Source of the DNA: Burkholderia sp. WSM2232
GTDB lineage: Bacteria; Pseudomonadota; Gammaproteobacteria; Burkholderiales; Burkholderiaceae
Direction of reading: 5' to 3'
Assembly (NCBI RefSeq): GCF_000472545.1
Contig: NZ_AWZV01000005.1
Location: 1-64,000, forward strand
DNA length: 64,000 bases
The notes beneath the pieces are model-generated. The model was given only the letters and a program-made list of their open reading frames with translations. It was not told the DNA's origin and did no database searches. Positions 46,730 to 55,377 of this stretch are shown here, one piece after another (the stretch's first letter is position 1; the number at the start of each line of letters is the position of its first letter). Both the position numbers and the translations under genes were made by a program.

Positions 46730-48034
46730 ATGAAAGTTTCCGCAGACGTTCGCGCAATGATCGAACGCCGCAAGAAGAATTACACGCTGGAAGCGCCGTT
46801 CTATACGAGCGAAGACATCTTCGCGCTCGACATGGACGCAATTTTCCGGCAGCACTGGATCCAGGTCGCGGTCGAGCCGGACGTGCCCGAACCGGGCGAT
46901 TACATCACGGTCGAGCTCGGTCAGGATTCCATTCTGATTGTCCGCGACGACGACATGCAGGTGAGGGCGTTCCACAACGTGTGCCGTCACCGCGGCGCGC
47001 GCCTGTGCAATACCGACAAGGGCTCGCTTGGCAACATCGTGTGTCCGTACCACAGCTGGACGTATAGCCTGACCGGCGACCTGATGTTCGCGGAGCATAT
47101 GGGCGATCAGTTCGACCGCTGCAAGCACAGTTTGAAGAAAGTGCACGTGGAGAACCTTGCGGGTCTCATCTTCATCTGTCTCGCGGACAACCCGCCTGCG
47201 GACTTCTCCGTGATGCGCGCTGCGATGGAGCCGTACCTGCTGCCTCACGATCTGGCCGGCTGCAAGATCGCGGCTTCGATCGACATTATCGAAGAAGGCA
47301 ACTGGAAGCTCACGATGGAGAACAATCGCGAGTGCTATCACTGCGTCGCGAACCATCCCGAGTTGACCATTTCGCTTTACGAATACGGCTTTGGTTATCA
47401 ACGCACGCCGGCCAATGAAGAGGGTATGGCGGCTTTTGAAGAGACGGTTGCGCGGCGCACCGCGCAATGGGAAGCGATGAAGCTGCCGTCGGCGGAAATC
47501 GAACGGCTCGCAGATCTCGTCACCGGTTTTCGCACGCAACGTCTGCCGCTCGATCGCGACGGGGAATCGCAGACGATGGACGCCAAAGTCGCGTCGAAGA
47601 AACTGCTCGGCGGCTTCGAGCAGGCCGATCTCGGCGGACTGTCTTTCTGGACGCAGCCGAATTCGTGGCATCACTTCATGAGCGATCACATCGTGAGCTT
47701 CTCGGTGATTCCGCTCTCGGCCGGCAAGACACTCGTGCGCACGAAGTGGCTCGTTCACAAGGACGCACGCGAAGGCATCGACTACGACGTGAACAATCTC
47801 ACGGCGGTATGGCGTGCGACCAACGATCAGGACCGCGCGCTCGTCGAATACTCGCAACGCGGCGCATCGAGCAGCGCCTATGAACCGGGTCCGTATTCGC
47901 CGTTCACGGAAGGTCTCGTGGAGAAGTTCTGCGAATGGTATATCGGCCGCATCGCGGATTACAGCAATGCACCGCAAACGCATGATGCCACGCCGGCCAA
48001 TCGCGGCGAGAACGTCGTGTCCTTCGTGCGCTGA
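46730..48034 (+). CDS. gbcA: Glycine betaine demethylase, Rieske oxygenase subunit
   Basis: 434 residues. Rieske [2Fe-2S] ligands are Cys85-x-His87 (NVCRHRGARL) and Cys105-x-x-His108 (CPYHSW). The mononuclear iron region is NNRECYHCVANHPEL, with the bridging acidic residue expected just before. Length and motifs match GbcA of Pseudomonas and stachydrine/betaine demethylases. It oxidatively removes one methyl from glycine betaine, giving dimethylglycine and formaldehyde, using electrons from GbcB. Confidence 0.95.
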   Translation: MKVSADVRAMIERRKKNYTLEAPFYTSEDIFALDMDAIFRQHWIQVAVEPDVPEPGDYITVELGQDSILIVRDDDMQVRAFHNVCRHRGARLCNTDKGSLGNIVCPYHSWTYSLTGDLMFAEHMGDQFDRCKHSLKKVHVENLAGLIFICLADNPPADFSVMRAAMEPYLLPHDLAGCKIAASIDIIEEGNWKLTMENNRECYHCVANHPELTISLYEYGFGYQRTPANEEGMAAFEETVARRTAQWEAMKLPSAEIERLADLVTGFRTQRLPLDRDGESQTMDAKVASKKLLGGFEQADLGGLSFWTQPNSWHHFMSDHIVSFSVIPLSAGKTLVRTKWLVHKDAREGIDYDVNNLTAVWRATNDQDRALVEYSQRGASSSAYEPGPYSPFTEGLVEKFCEWYIGRIADYSNAPQTHDATPANRGENVVSFVR

Positions 48035-48067
48035 GCACACGAGCGCAACCAGGAGCGGGAGAAAACA

Positions 48068-49315
48068 ATGATGCGCGATCAGGCGACGTTCCAGCCAGGC
48101 GCCAAGCCGGGTTCGAGCCCTGCAACAAGCCGTGTTACGCAGCCGCGCTTCTGGGACGCGCTGCCTGCGCGGTGGAACAGCGATCTCGACGACACGCTGG
48201 TGTGCTGTCACGTCCGGCAGGAAACGCATGACGTGAAGAGCTTTTTCTTTCGTGCGCCCACTGAACGGGCGTTCGTGTTCGAGCCGGGGCAGTTCATCAC
48301 GCTCGAGCTCGACATAGACGGCGAGACGATCAACCGCTGCTATACCATCTCGTCACCGCCCACGCGACCGCACACCATTTCGATTACGGTGAAGCGCGTG
48401 CCGGGCGGCAAGGTGTCGAACTGGCTACACGACAATCTGCAGGTGGGCGGCCAGGTTCGCGTACTTGGACCGGCTGGGGAATTCACCTGTGCCCGCCACC
48501 CGGCGCGCAAGTTTCTGTTTCTGTCGGCGGGTTCGGGCATCACGCCCTTGATGTCGATGAGCCGCGCGCATCATGAGCTCGGTCAGGACAGCGACATCGT
48601 TTTCGTACACAGCGCCCGCACTCCTGACGACATCATCTTCGCACGCGAGCTCGATCTGATTGCGTCGAATCACGCGCATTTCCGCACGGCGTTTGTGTGC
48701 GAACGTGTCGGTGCGCGCACGAATTGGCCTGGCGTCACAGGCTTTCTCACGTTGCCGCTGCTCAAGCTGATCGCGCCGGACTTTCTCGAGCGCGAGATCT
48801 TTACCTGCGGTCCCGCGCCTTATATGCAGGCGGTGCGTAATCTTCTCGCCGAGGGCGGGTTCGACCGCAGCCATTATCACGAGGAAAGCTTTTCGTTCGA
48901 GACGGTCAGCGAAGTCGCCGCGCAGTTGACGACCGCTCACGTCGGCGACGTACTGCAAGCCGTGCCGGAACCCGTCGCTGCGGATAGCTTCGTGGAGGCG
49001 CGAGAACGGGCGCCGGCTTTCGAGCCCGCTCCCGCCGCGCCCGAAACTGAAACGCGCTACAAGGTGAGCTTCACGAAAAGCAATCGCGAGATCGAATGCG
49101 GCAGCGGCCAGCACGTATTGGACGCGGCGAAAAAAGCGGGCGTGCGTCTGCCGGCATCGTGCACGCAGGGTATGTGTGGCACCTGCAAAGTCAAACTGGT
49201 GTCCGGCGAAGTGGCGATGAAACACGCGGGCGGCATTCGTCAGCGGGAAATCGACCAGGGCATGGTGCTGCTGTGCTGCAGTAAGCCGCTCAGCGATCTC
49301 GTGGTGGAGAAATAA
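48068..49315 (+). CDS. gbcB: Glycine betaine demethylase reductase subunit
   Basis: 415 residues (start 48068 or the next codon 48071). Order of domains: FAD-binding (RCYTISSPP), NAD-binding (FLSAGSGITPLMSMSR, TCGPAPYM), a linker of about 50 residues rich in Ala, Pro and Glu, and a C-terminal plant-type [2Fe-2S] ferredoxin (CTQGMCGTCKVKLVSG ... LLCC). It passes electrons from NAD(P)H to the Rieske centre of GbcA. Located 33 bp after gbcA. Confidence 0.94.
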   Translation: MMRDQATFQPGAKPGSSPATSRVTQPRFWDALPARWNSDLDDTLVCCHVRQETHDVKSFFFRAPTERAFVFEPGQFITLELDIDGETINRCYTISSPPTRPHTISITVKRVPGGKVSNWLHDNLQVGGQVRVLGPAGEFTCARHPARKFLFLSAGSGITPLMSMSRAHHELGQDSDIVFVHSARTPDDIIFARELDLIASNHAHFRTAFVCERVGARTNWPGVTGFLTLPLLKLIAPDFLEREIFTCGPAPYMQAVRNLLAEGGFDRSHYHEESFSFETVSEVAAQLTTAHVGDVLQAVPEPVAADSFVEARERAPAFEPAPAAPETETRYKVSFTKSNREIECGSGQHVLDAAKKAGVRLPASCTQGMCGTCKVKLVSGEVAMKHAGGIRQREIDQGMVLLCCSKPLSDLVVEK

Positions 49316-49393
49316 CCGGCGCGAGCGCCAGAAAAAGGCTTGCTGCAAGGCGTGCAGGAAGACCACGAGCCAGGTCGCGTGCGGACAACTGCA

Positions 49394-49402
49394 TGTCGCA
49401 AA
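49394..49402 (+). promoter_or_regulatory. TGTCGCAAA element before the binding-protein gene
   Basis: Core of the candidate GbdR-type site in the 165-bp gap after gbcB, 79 bp before the next start. The second half site is not clearly conserved, so confidence is lower than for the proV and glyA copies. Confidence 0.35.
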
Positions 49403-49480
49403 ACAACGTTACCTGGCAATTCTGGCTGGCGATTCTAAATGCTCATTGGGTTGTTTGTGGAAGTGAACGGGAGAATGGCG

Positions 49481-50338
49481 ATGAGACTGATCAGAAAGAT
49501 ATTGGTGTTGAGCACCCTGAGCGCGGCGCTCGCCGCAAGCAGCGTGAGCGTTTCGGCGGACACGAAGCCGACCATCAAGATCGGCTACGTGGAGGGCTGG
49601 GATGACAGCGTCGCGACGTCGAACGTGGCCGCGCGCGTGATCGAAAAGCGTCTTGGCTATCAGGTGCAACTCGTGCCGGTCGCGGCCGGCGTGATGTGGC
49701 AGGGCGTGGCGCGCGGCGACCTGGACGCAACCTTGTCCGCCTGGCTGCCGGTCACGCATGGCGCGTACTGGAACAATTTCAAGGACAAGGTGGTCGACCT
49801 CGGCGCAAACTTCAATGACGCGAAAATCGGACTGATCGTGCCAGAAAATCTGGACGTGAAGACGGTGGGCGATCTGGAAGCGAAGAAGGCCGAATTCGGC
49901 TCGCGCATTGTCGGCATCGACGCAGGTGCCGGCGTGATGCAGAAGACCAGCGAAGCAATCAAGGCCTACGGCCTCGACTACAAGCTCATGCCGAGCTCCG
50001 GTAGTGCGATGACTGCGGAACTCGCGCGTTCTGAAGCGGCCAGCAAGCCCATTATCGTGACTGGCTGGAAGCCGCACTGGATGTTTGCGAAATACAAGCT
50101 GAAATTCCTCGACGATCCGAAGAAGGTGTTCGGCGAAGCGGAGCACGTCGACACCGTTGTCAATCCGGAGCTGGAGAAAAAGGCGCCTCAGGTCGTGTCG
50201 TTCCTGAAGAAATTCCAGTGGAAGCCGGGCGAGATCGACAGCGTGATGCTCGCCACGCAAAACGGCGAAAAGCCGACCGCCGCCGCGGATGCGTGGATCG
50301 GTGCGCATGGCGACCGGGTAGATAGCTGGGTGAAATAA
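49481..50338 (+). CDS. Glycine betaine-type ABC substrate-binding protein (OpuAC/ProX family)
   Basis: 285 residues. The start at 49481 is favoured over the nearby 49475 and 49439 starts because GGGAG lies 7 nt upstream. Signal peptide of about 23 residues ending VSVSA. The OpuAC fold shows in IKIGYVEGWDDSVATSNVAARVIEKRLG, DATLSAWLPVTHG and IIVTGWKPHWMFAKYKLKFLDDP, with the Trp residues of a betaine cage. No permease or ATPase gene is adjacent, so it may use ProVW at 15.2 kb. It lies at the end of the betaine operon before a terminator. Confidence 0.9.
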   Translation: MRLIRKILVLSTLSAALAASSVSVSADTKPTIKIGYVEGWDDSVATSNVAARVIEKRLGYQVQLVPVAAGVMWQGVARGDLDATLSAWLPVTHGAYWNNFKDKVVDLGANFNDAKIGLIVPENLDVKTVGDLEAKKAEFGSRIVGIDAGAGVMQKTSEAIKAYGLDYKLMPSSGSAMTAELARSEAASKPIIVTGWKPHWMFAKYKLKFLDDPKKVFGEAEHVDTVVNPELEKKAPQVVSFLKKFQWKPGEIDSVMLATQNGEKPTAAADAWIGAHGDRVDSWVK

Positions 50339-50370
50339 TTCAGCCTGTTTCGCCGCAGCATGTGATACAG

Positions 50371-50401
50371 AAACACGCCGCTTATCAAAAGCGGCGTGTT
50401 T
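50371..50401. terminator. Strong terminator after the betaine operon
   Basis: Perfect 13-bp stem AAACACGCCGCTT / AAGCGGCGTGTTT with a 5-nt loop, followed by TTTTTT on the top strand. It also serves the convergent purU gene. Confidence 0.92.
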
Positions 50402-50448
50402 TTTTGTGCTTTGAAATTCGTGGGCTTACGGCAACAACTATCGCAACA

Positions 50449-51324
50449 CTATTGCAGCACGACAGTCCTGTCGCCGTTGATAAACACGCGCCGCTCGATA
50501 AATGCCTTCACCGCGCGTGCAAGCGTGATGCATTCAACGTCGCGCCCGGTAGCAAGCAGCCGCTCAGGGCTGTACGAATGATCGACACGCTCGACCTCCT
50601 GCTCGATGATCGGACCTTCGTCGAGATCGTCCGTCACAAAGTGTGCGGTTGCGCCGATCAGTTTGACCCCGCGCGTATGAGCCTGGTGATACGGCTTCGC
50701 CCCCTTGAAGCCAGGCAGAAACGAATGATGAATGTTGATTGCGCGCCCGGCGAGGGCACGGCTCGTCTCGCCGGAAAGAATCTGCATGTAGCGCGCGAGA
50801 ATCATCAGTTCGGCACCGGAAGTCTCGAACAGATCTAGCAGACGCGCTTCCTGCTGCGGCTTCGTTTCGGCCGAGACCGGCAGATGATGAAACGGCAAGC
50901 CATGCTGCGCGGCCATTGGTTCCAGGTCGCGATGATTCGAGCCTATGCCGACAATGTCCATTTTCAGCTCGCCCATTCGCCACCGGAACAGAAGGTCCGC
51001 GAGACAGTGCTCGAGCTTCGAGACCATGATCAGAACTTTGGGTCGCGTGCCGACGTCATGCATTGCCCACGTCATATGAAAGCGCTCGGCAATGGGTCTG
51101 AACTCGTGTTTGAGCGCTGCACTATTCAGCGTCTCCTTGCTGTCTACACCGTGAAAAACGCAGCGTACGAAAAAGCGTTCGCTGAGTTCGTCGTCGAAAA
51201 CGGTGAGTTCGTCGATATAGCAATGATGCCGGTCGAGAAAGCCGACAACGGCGGCAACCTGGCCCGCGGCGCTCGGGCACGCAACGGTGAGAACCAGTTG
51301 GTCAGGACGGGAATCGGCGGACAT
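50449..51324 (-). CDS. purU: Formyltetrahydrofolate deformylase
   Basis: 291 residues with an N-terminal ACT domain (about 8-85) and a C-terminal formyl-transferase fold. Catalytic elements are visible: Asn and His in AINIHHSFLPGFKGAKPY and Asp in TDDLDEGPIIEQE. It hydrolyses 10-formyl-THF to formate and THF, recycling folate loaded with C1 units by sarcosine oxidase. Genes of this type accompany sarcosine or betaine operons in Pseudomonas as well. It faces the betaine operon tail to tail. Confidence 0.95.
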   Translation of the reverse strand: MSADSRPDQLVLTVACPSAAGQVAAVVGFLDRHHCYIDELTVFDDELSERFFVRCVFHGVDSKETLNSAALKHEFRPIAERFHMTWAMHDVGTRPKVLIMVSKLEHCLADLLFRWRMGELKMDIVGIGSNHRDLEPMAAQHGLPFHHLPVSAETKPQQEARLLDLFETSGAELMILARYMQILSGETSRALAGRAINIHHSFLPGFKGAKPYHQAHTRGVKLIGATAHFVTDDLDEGPIIEQEVERVDHSYSPERLLATGRDVECITLARAVKAFIERRVFINGDRTVVLQ

Positions 51325-51450
51325 GCGCTCTCCACAGAGACAATAGATTCATGCCACAAAGCGCGGCATGTATCGTCGCAGTAGACCAAATCGGCACTGG
51401 GCGCGGATAGAAGCGAATCGCCGCAGCAATGGAACGGGAGCGTCAGACTG

Positions 51451-52365
51451 TCACTCGGCGTCGAGCCCGCATTCTCCCAGCAGCCATTGGCGGAAAGCGT
51501 CCACTGCCGGCGTGGCCGCGCGTTGTGTGACCAGCATGTAGCCGCGCTCGGTGACTACCGGCGCATCGAACAGTTCGACCAGTTGCCCTGTGGCGAGCAG
51601 TTCGTCGACGAGCGGCGCCCAGCCGAGCGCAACGCCTTGACCCATGATGGCCGCATGCGCGACCAGTGTGAAGCTGTTGAACGTGATGCCCCGATGTGCA
51701 GCGGGCGCGGTGAGGTCATGCGCCGCGAACCAGTCGGCCCACGACAGCCAGCGCGCCGGTTGCGTGGGCTCGAGATGAAGTAGCGGCAGCACGAGCAGTT
51801 CGGACGGCGATGCGAGAGGGGGATGCGCGGCAAAAAACGCGGGACTGCACACCGGCGTCACGCGCTCCGGAAACAGCTTGATGACGCTGCGGGCGTTCCA
51901 GTCCGCATGTTCGTCGCCGAATGCAATCGCCACGTCGGCCTGTTCGTGCGATGGCTCGAATACGCTTTGCGACGTGATGATCTTGACGTCGACATCAGGC
52001 ATGAGCGCCTTGAATTGCGAAAGCCGAGGCATCAGCCAATAGGTGGCGAAGCCGAAGTCTGTGGAGAGTGTGAGTGTTTGCGGTGTGCGGCGCGCGCGAA
52101 TTTCGGCGGTGGCGCCGCGGATCGTATCAAGCGCATGACGTACCGCCTCGAAAAGCCGCTCGCCGTCGTGCGTCAGGCGCACGCCACGATGACCTCGCTC
52201 GAAAAGCGGCGCGCCGAGGGTTTCTTCCAGTTGCACGATGCGCTGGCTCACGGCCGGCTGCGTGGAGCCGAGTTCGCGCGCAGCCGCGGTGAAGCTCGCA
52301 AGACGCGCGGCGGATTCGAACATCGTCAATGCCTGCATTGGCGGCAAGCGGTCCAGCCTCGACAT
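51451..52365 (-). CDS. LysR-family regulator of choline sulfate use
   Basis: 304 residues with the LysR HTH at about residues 11-70 (ALTMFESAARLASFTAAARELGSTQPAVSQRIVQLEETLGAPLFERGHRGVRLT) and a substrate-binding co-inducer domain (STDFGFATYWLMPRLSQF). It is divergent from betC, the arrangement typical of choline-sulfate utilisation regulators. It is probably an activator responding to choline or choline-O-sulfate. The 189-bp shared region to betC is where its operator should lie. Confidence 0.88.
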   Translation of the reverse strand: MSRLDRLPPMQALTMFESAARLASFTAAARELGSTQPAVSQRIVQLEETLGAPLFERGHRGVRLTHDGERLFEAVRHALDTIRGATAEIRARRTPQTLTLSTDFGFATYWLMPRLSQFKALMPDVDVKIITSQSVFEPSHEQADVAIAFGDEHADWNARSVIKLFPERVTPVCSPAFFAAHPPLASPSELLVLPLLHLEPTQPARWLSWADWFAAHDLTAPAAHRGITFNSFTLVAHAAIMGQGVALGWAPLVDELLATGQLVELFDAPVVTERGYMLVTQRAATPAVDAFRQWLLGECGLDAE

Positions 52366-52554
52366 AACGCCCCCTTATAGCCACATAACGAATTGCCGTC
52401 TTCACAGCGCAGAATTGACCGGCAATAGTGTGTTCATACCGTGCACGAGCCGCAGGCCCCGTTTGGACAACATGAGCGGTTGCTGTTGCGCTTGCAGCCG
52501 CGCCGGCACGAGTACTTGCACTGACATTCATGATTTTATTCGAGGCACGCTCCA

Positions 52555-54093
52555 ATGCTTGACAGCAAAAAGAATATTCTCATTCTTATGGCCGACCAGA
52601 TGACCCCGTTCGCGCTCGCCGCTTACGGACACCCGTTGACCAGAACGCCGAACCTGGACCGCCTGGCGAGGCAGGGCGTGGTTTTCGATTCCGCGTACTG
52701 CGCGAGCCCTCTATGCGCGCCGTCGCGCTTTTCGTTTCTTTCCGGCAAGCTGCCGTCTGCAATCGGCGCTTATGACAACGCAGCGGAATTTCCGTCGCAA
52801 ACGCTGACGTTCGCCCATTACCTGCGTGCCGAAGGGTACCGCACGATTCTCTCGGGCAAGATGCATTTCTGCGGTGCCGATCAATTGCATGGTTTCGAAG
52901 AGCGCCTCACTACCGACATTTATCCCGCCGACTTCGGCTGGACGCCCAACTGGGAAGACTTCGAAACACGGCCCACGTGGTATCACAACATGAGCTCCGT
53001 GATTGACGCGGGCCCCTGCGTGCGCACGAACCAGCTCGATTTCGACGATGAAGTGACGTTCACGGCGCGCCAGAAGCTGTTCGACATCGCGCGCGAACGT
53101 CATGCCGGCAAGGACGCGCGGCCCTTCTGCATGGTCGCCTCGTTGACGCATCCGCACGACCCGTACGCCATTCCGCAAAAGTACTGGGACATGTACCAGG
53201 ACGAAGATATCGACATGCCCCGGCATTACGATTCATTCGACAAGGCCGATCCGCATTCGCAGCGCTTGCGCCACGTTTGCGAAACCGATCGCACGCCTCC
53301 CACCGCCCAGCAGGTCCGTAACGCACGGCGCGCGTATTACGGTGCGATCTCCTATGTGGACGACCAGTTCGGCGCGATTCTCGAAGCGCTGGAGCAGGCG
53401 GGGCTTGCCAAAGATACGATTATCGTCGTCACTTCCGATCATGGCGAAATGCTCGGCGAACGAGGACTCTGGTACAAGATGACGTTCTTCGAAGGCGGTT
53501 GCCGCGTACCGCTGATCGTGCATGCACCGCAGCAATTCGACGCGCATCGGGTGCAGGCTTCTGTCTCGCATCTTGACCTGCTGCCTACGCTCGTCGAACT
53601 GGCGCGCGGCGAAGCGCCTTCGGTATGGCCCGATTCGCTCGACGGACATAGCCTCGTGCCGCATCTCCAAAGCACTCAGGGTGGTCATGACGAGGCTGTT
53701 GGCGAATACCTTGCCGAAGGTGCGATTGCACCGATCGTGATGCTACGGCGTGGGCGCTTGAAGTTGATTCATACGCCCGCTGATCCAGACCAGCTCTACG
53801 ACGTGCAGGCCGATCCGCTGGAACGCGTGAATCTCGCGTCCAACGCGGAGTATGCCGCCGAGGTGGAGGCGCTGCGCAAGGAAATTGCCGCTCGCTGGGA
53901 CCTCGCCGCACTGCACAAACAGGTGCTCGAAAGCCAGCGCCGCCGGCGCTTTCATTTCGCTGCGACCACGCAAGGGGCAGTTGCATCGTGGGACTGGCAG
54001 CCATTGGTCGATGCCAGTCAGCGTTACATGCGCAATCACATCGACCTCGATACGCTCGAAGCCATGGCGCGCTTTCCCGCTGTCACGCACTGA
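52555..54093 (+). CDS. betC: Choline-sulfatase
   Basis: 512 residues. The sulfatase signature is CASPLCAPSRFSFLSGK, in which Cys54 would become formylglycine (C-x-P-x-R). N-terminal metal ligands are in LILMADQMTPFALAAYGHP. TSDHGEMLGERGLWYKMTFFEGGCRVPLI and the C-terminal tail (RRRRFHFAATTQGAVASWDWQPLVDASQRYMRNH) are choline-sulfatase specific. It hydrolyses choline-O-sulfate to choline and sulfate in the cytoplasm, feeding betAB. It is followed after 62 bp by a choline-binding protein gene. Confidence 0.95.
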   Translation: MLDSKKNILILMADQMTPFALAAYGHPLTRTPNLDRLARQGVVFDSAYCASPLCAPSRFSFLSGKLPSAIGAYDNAAEFPSQTLTFAHYLRAEGYRTILSGKMHFCGADQLHGFEERLTTDIYPADFGWTPNWEDFETRPTWYHNMSSVIDAGPCVRTNQLDFDDEVTFTARQKLFDIARERHAGKDARPFCMVASLTHPHDPYAIPQKYWDMYQDEDIDMPRHYDSFDKADPHSQRLRHVCETDRTPPTAQQVRNARRAYYGAISYVDDQFGAILEALEQAGLAKDTIIVVTSDHGEMLGERGLWYKMTFFEGGCRVPLIVHAPQQFDAHRVQASVSHLDLLPTLVELARGEAPSVWPDSLDGHSLVPHLQSTQGGHDEAVGEYLAEGAIAPIVMLRRGRLKLIHTPADPDQLYDVQADPLERVNLASNAEYAAEVEALRKEIAARWDLAALHKQVLESQRRRRFHFAATTQGAVASWDWQPLVDASQRYMRNHIDLDTLEAMARFPAVTH

Positions 54094-54155
54094 TCGATAA
54101 CGCAAGGCAACTGCGTCCCTGCACGCTCATGATTCACTCACCACAGGAAGCCGCG

Positions 54156-55109
54156 ATGATGAAAAAGCTATTCAAACAGGCCATATCCGGCGTTGCGCTG
54201 CTATGCGCGGCGGCGAGTTTTGCATCGGCCGCCGAGCCGCAATCGTGCATGCAGGTCAATATGGCGGGGCCGGGATGGACCGATATAGATGCAACGAATG
54301 CAATGACGGGCGTCGTGCTGAAGGCACTCGGCTACAAGCAGAAGGTGGCGAACCTGTCGGTGCCCATCACCTATCAGGGCCTGAAAAAAGGCCAAATCGA
54401 CGTGTTTCTTGGTAACTGGATGCCCGCACAGGCGCCGGTCGTCAAACCGTTCGAGGAGGAAAAGTCGATTGTGGTCGTGCATCCGAACCTGAGCAACGCC
54501 AAGTTCACGCTGGCGGTTCCCGACTACGTGGCGGCCGCGGGCGTGCACTCGTTCGCCGATCTCGCGAAGAACGCCGACAAGTTCGACAGCAAGATCTACG
54601 GCATCGAACCGGGCGCGCCGGCAAATCAGAACATCAAGAAGGTGGTGGACGACAAGGCGTTCGGGCTCGACAACTGGAAGGTGGTGGAATCGAGCGAGAC
54701 CGGCATGCTCACCCAGGTGGAGCGCGCGGTTCGGGAGAAAAAGTGGATCGTGTTTCTCGCGTGGGAACCGCATGTAATGAACACGAAATTCAAACTGACG
54801 TATCTGGACGGAGGCGAGAAGTACTTCGGACCGAACTACGGCGGCGCCACCGTGAATACCGTGGCGCGCGCCGGCTATGCGGAGCAGTGCCCGAACATGG
54901 GACGTCTTTTCAGGCAGCTTACGTTTAACGTCGACCTTGAAAATGGTGTGATTACCGAAGTACTCGAAAAGAAGACGAGTGTCGACGTTGCCGCGACCGA
55001 AGCACTCAAGCGTCATCCCGATCTCCTCAAATCGTGGCTTGACGGCGTGAACACCGCGAGCGGCGGCAATGGCTTGCAAGCTGTTCAGACGGCGCTTGGC
55101 GTCAAATAA
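54156..55109 (+). CDS. choX: Choline ABC transporter substrate-binding protein
   Basis: 317 residues from ATG 54156 (AGGAAG upstream). Signal peptide cut near ASAAEP (about residue 26). VNMAGPGWTDIDATNAMTG, IDVFLGNWMPAQAP, KIYGIEPGAP and VFLAWEPHVMN align with choline-binding ChoX and with the 18.3-kb protein. It comes right after betC, so choline or choline-O-sulfate are likely ligands. It has no adjacent permease or ATPase and would need ProVW or another core. Confidence 0.92.
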   Translation: MMKKLFKQAISGVALLCAAASFASAAEPQSCMQVNMAGPGWTDIDATNAMTGVVLKALGYKQKVANLSVPITYQGLKKGQIDVFLGNWMPAQAPVVKPFEEEKSIVVVHPNLSNAKFTLAVPDYVAAAGVHSFADLAKNADKFDSKIYGIEPGAPANQNIKKVVDDKAFGLDNWKVVESSETGMLTQVERAVREKKWIVFLAWEPHVMNTKFKLTYLDGGEKYFGPNYGGATVNTVARAGYAEQCPNMGRLFRQLTFNVDLENGVITEVLEKKTSVDVAATEALKRHPDLLKSWLDGVNTASGGNGLQAVQTALGVK

Positions 55110-55140
55110 CAGGTTTCGTTGCAATCGCAAAGGTCGCGAC

Positions 55141-55158
55141 GCGACAGATTCATGTCGC
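55141..55158. promoter_or_regulatory. Inverted repeat GCGACA-N6-TGTCGC
   Basis: Perfect 6-bp arms separated by GATTCA, in the 268-bp gap between choX and the porin gene. The half site is the same TGTCGC seen in the candidate GbdR-type sites, here inverted as in the palindrome before proV. It may control the porin. Confidence 0.4.
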
Positions 55159-55377
55159 ATCCGATCGATTCGCTATAAATCTGGACCCGTATTCTTGACC
55201 CGTCGATGCCAGGCCTCGCGGAAATTAATGCGCAACAAATAGTAGCCAGGCCTCATTGACCGGTCCCAACCGGTTTCGAACTGCCCGTCACGCGAGAAGT
55301 GCCGCGCGCGTCACGAAAGCGCGGCAGGGATCGCTTCATCCAACGAATTGCGCAGTCATAGAGCAGGGGAGAATCAG

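Noticed and set aside
51451-52365. LysR gene as an ampR for the beta-lactamase
   Set aside because: It is about 21 kb from ampC and divergent from betC, which fits choline-sulfate control.
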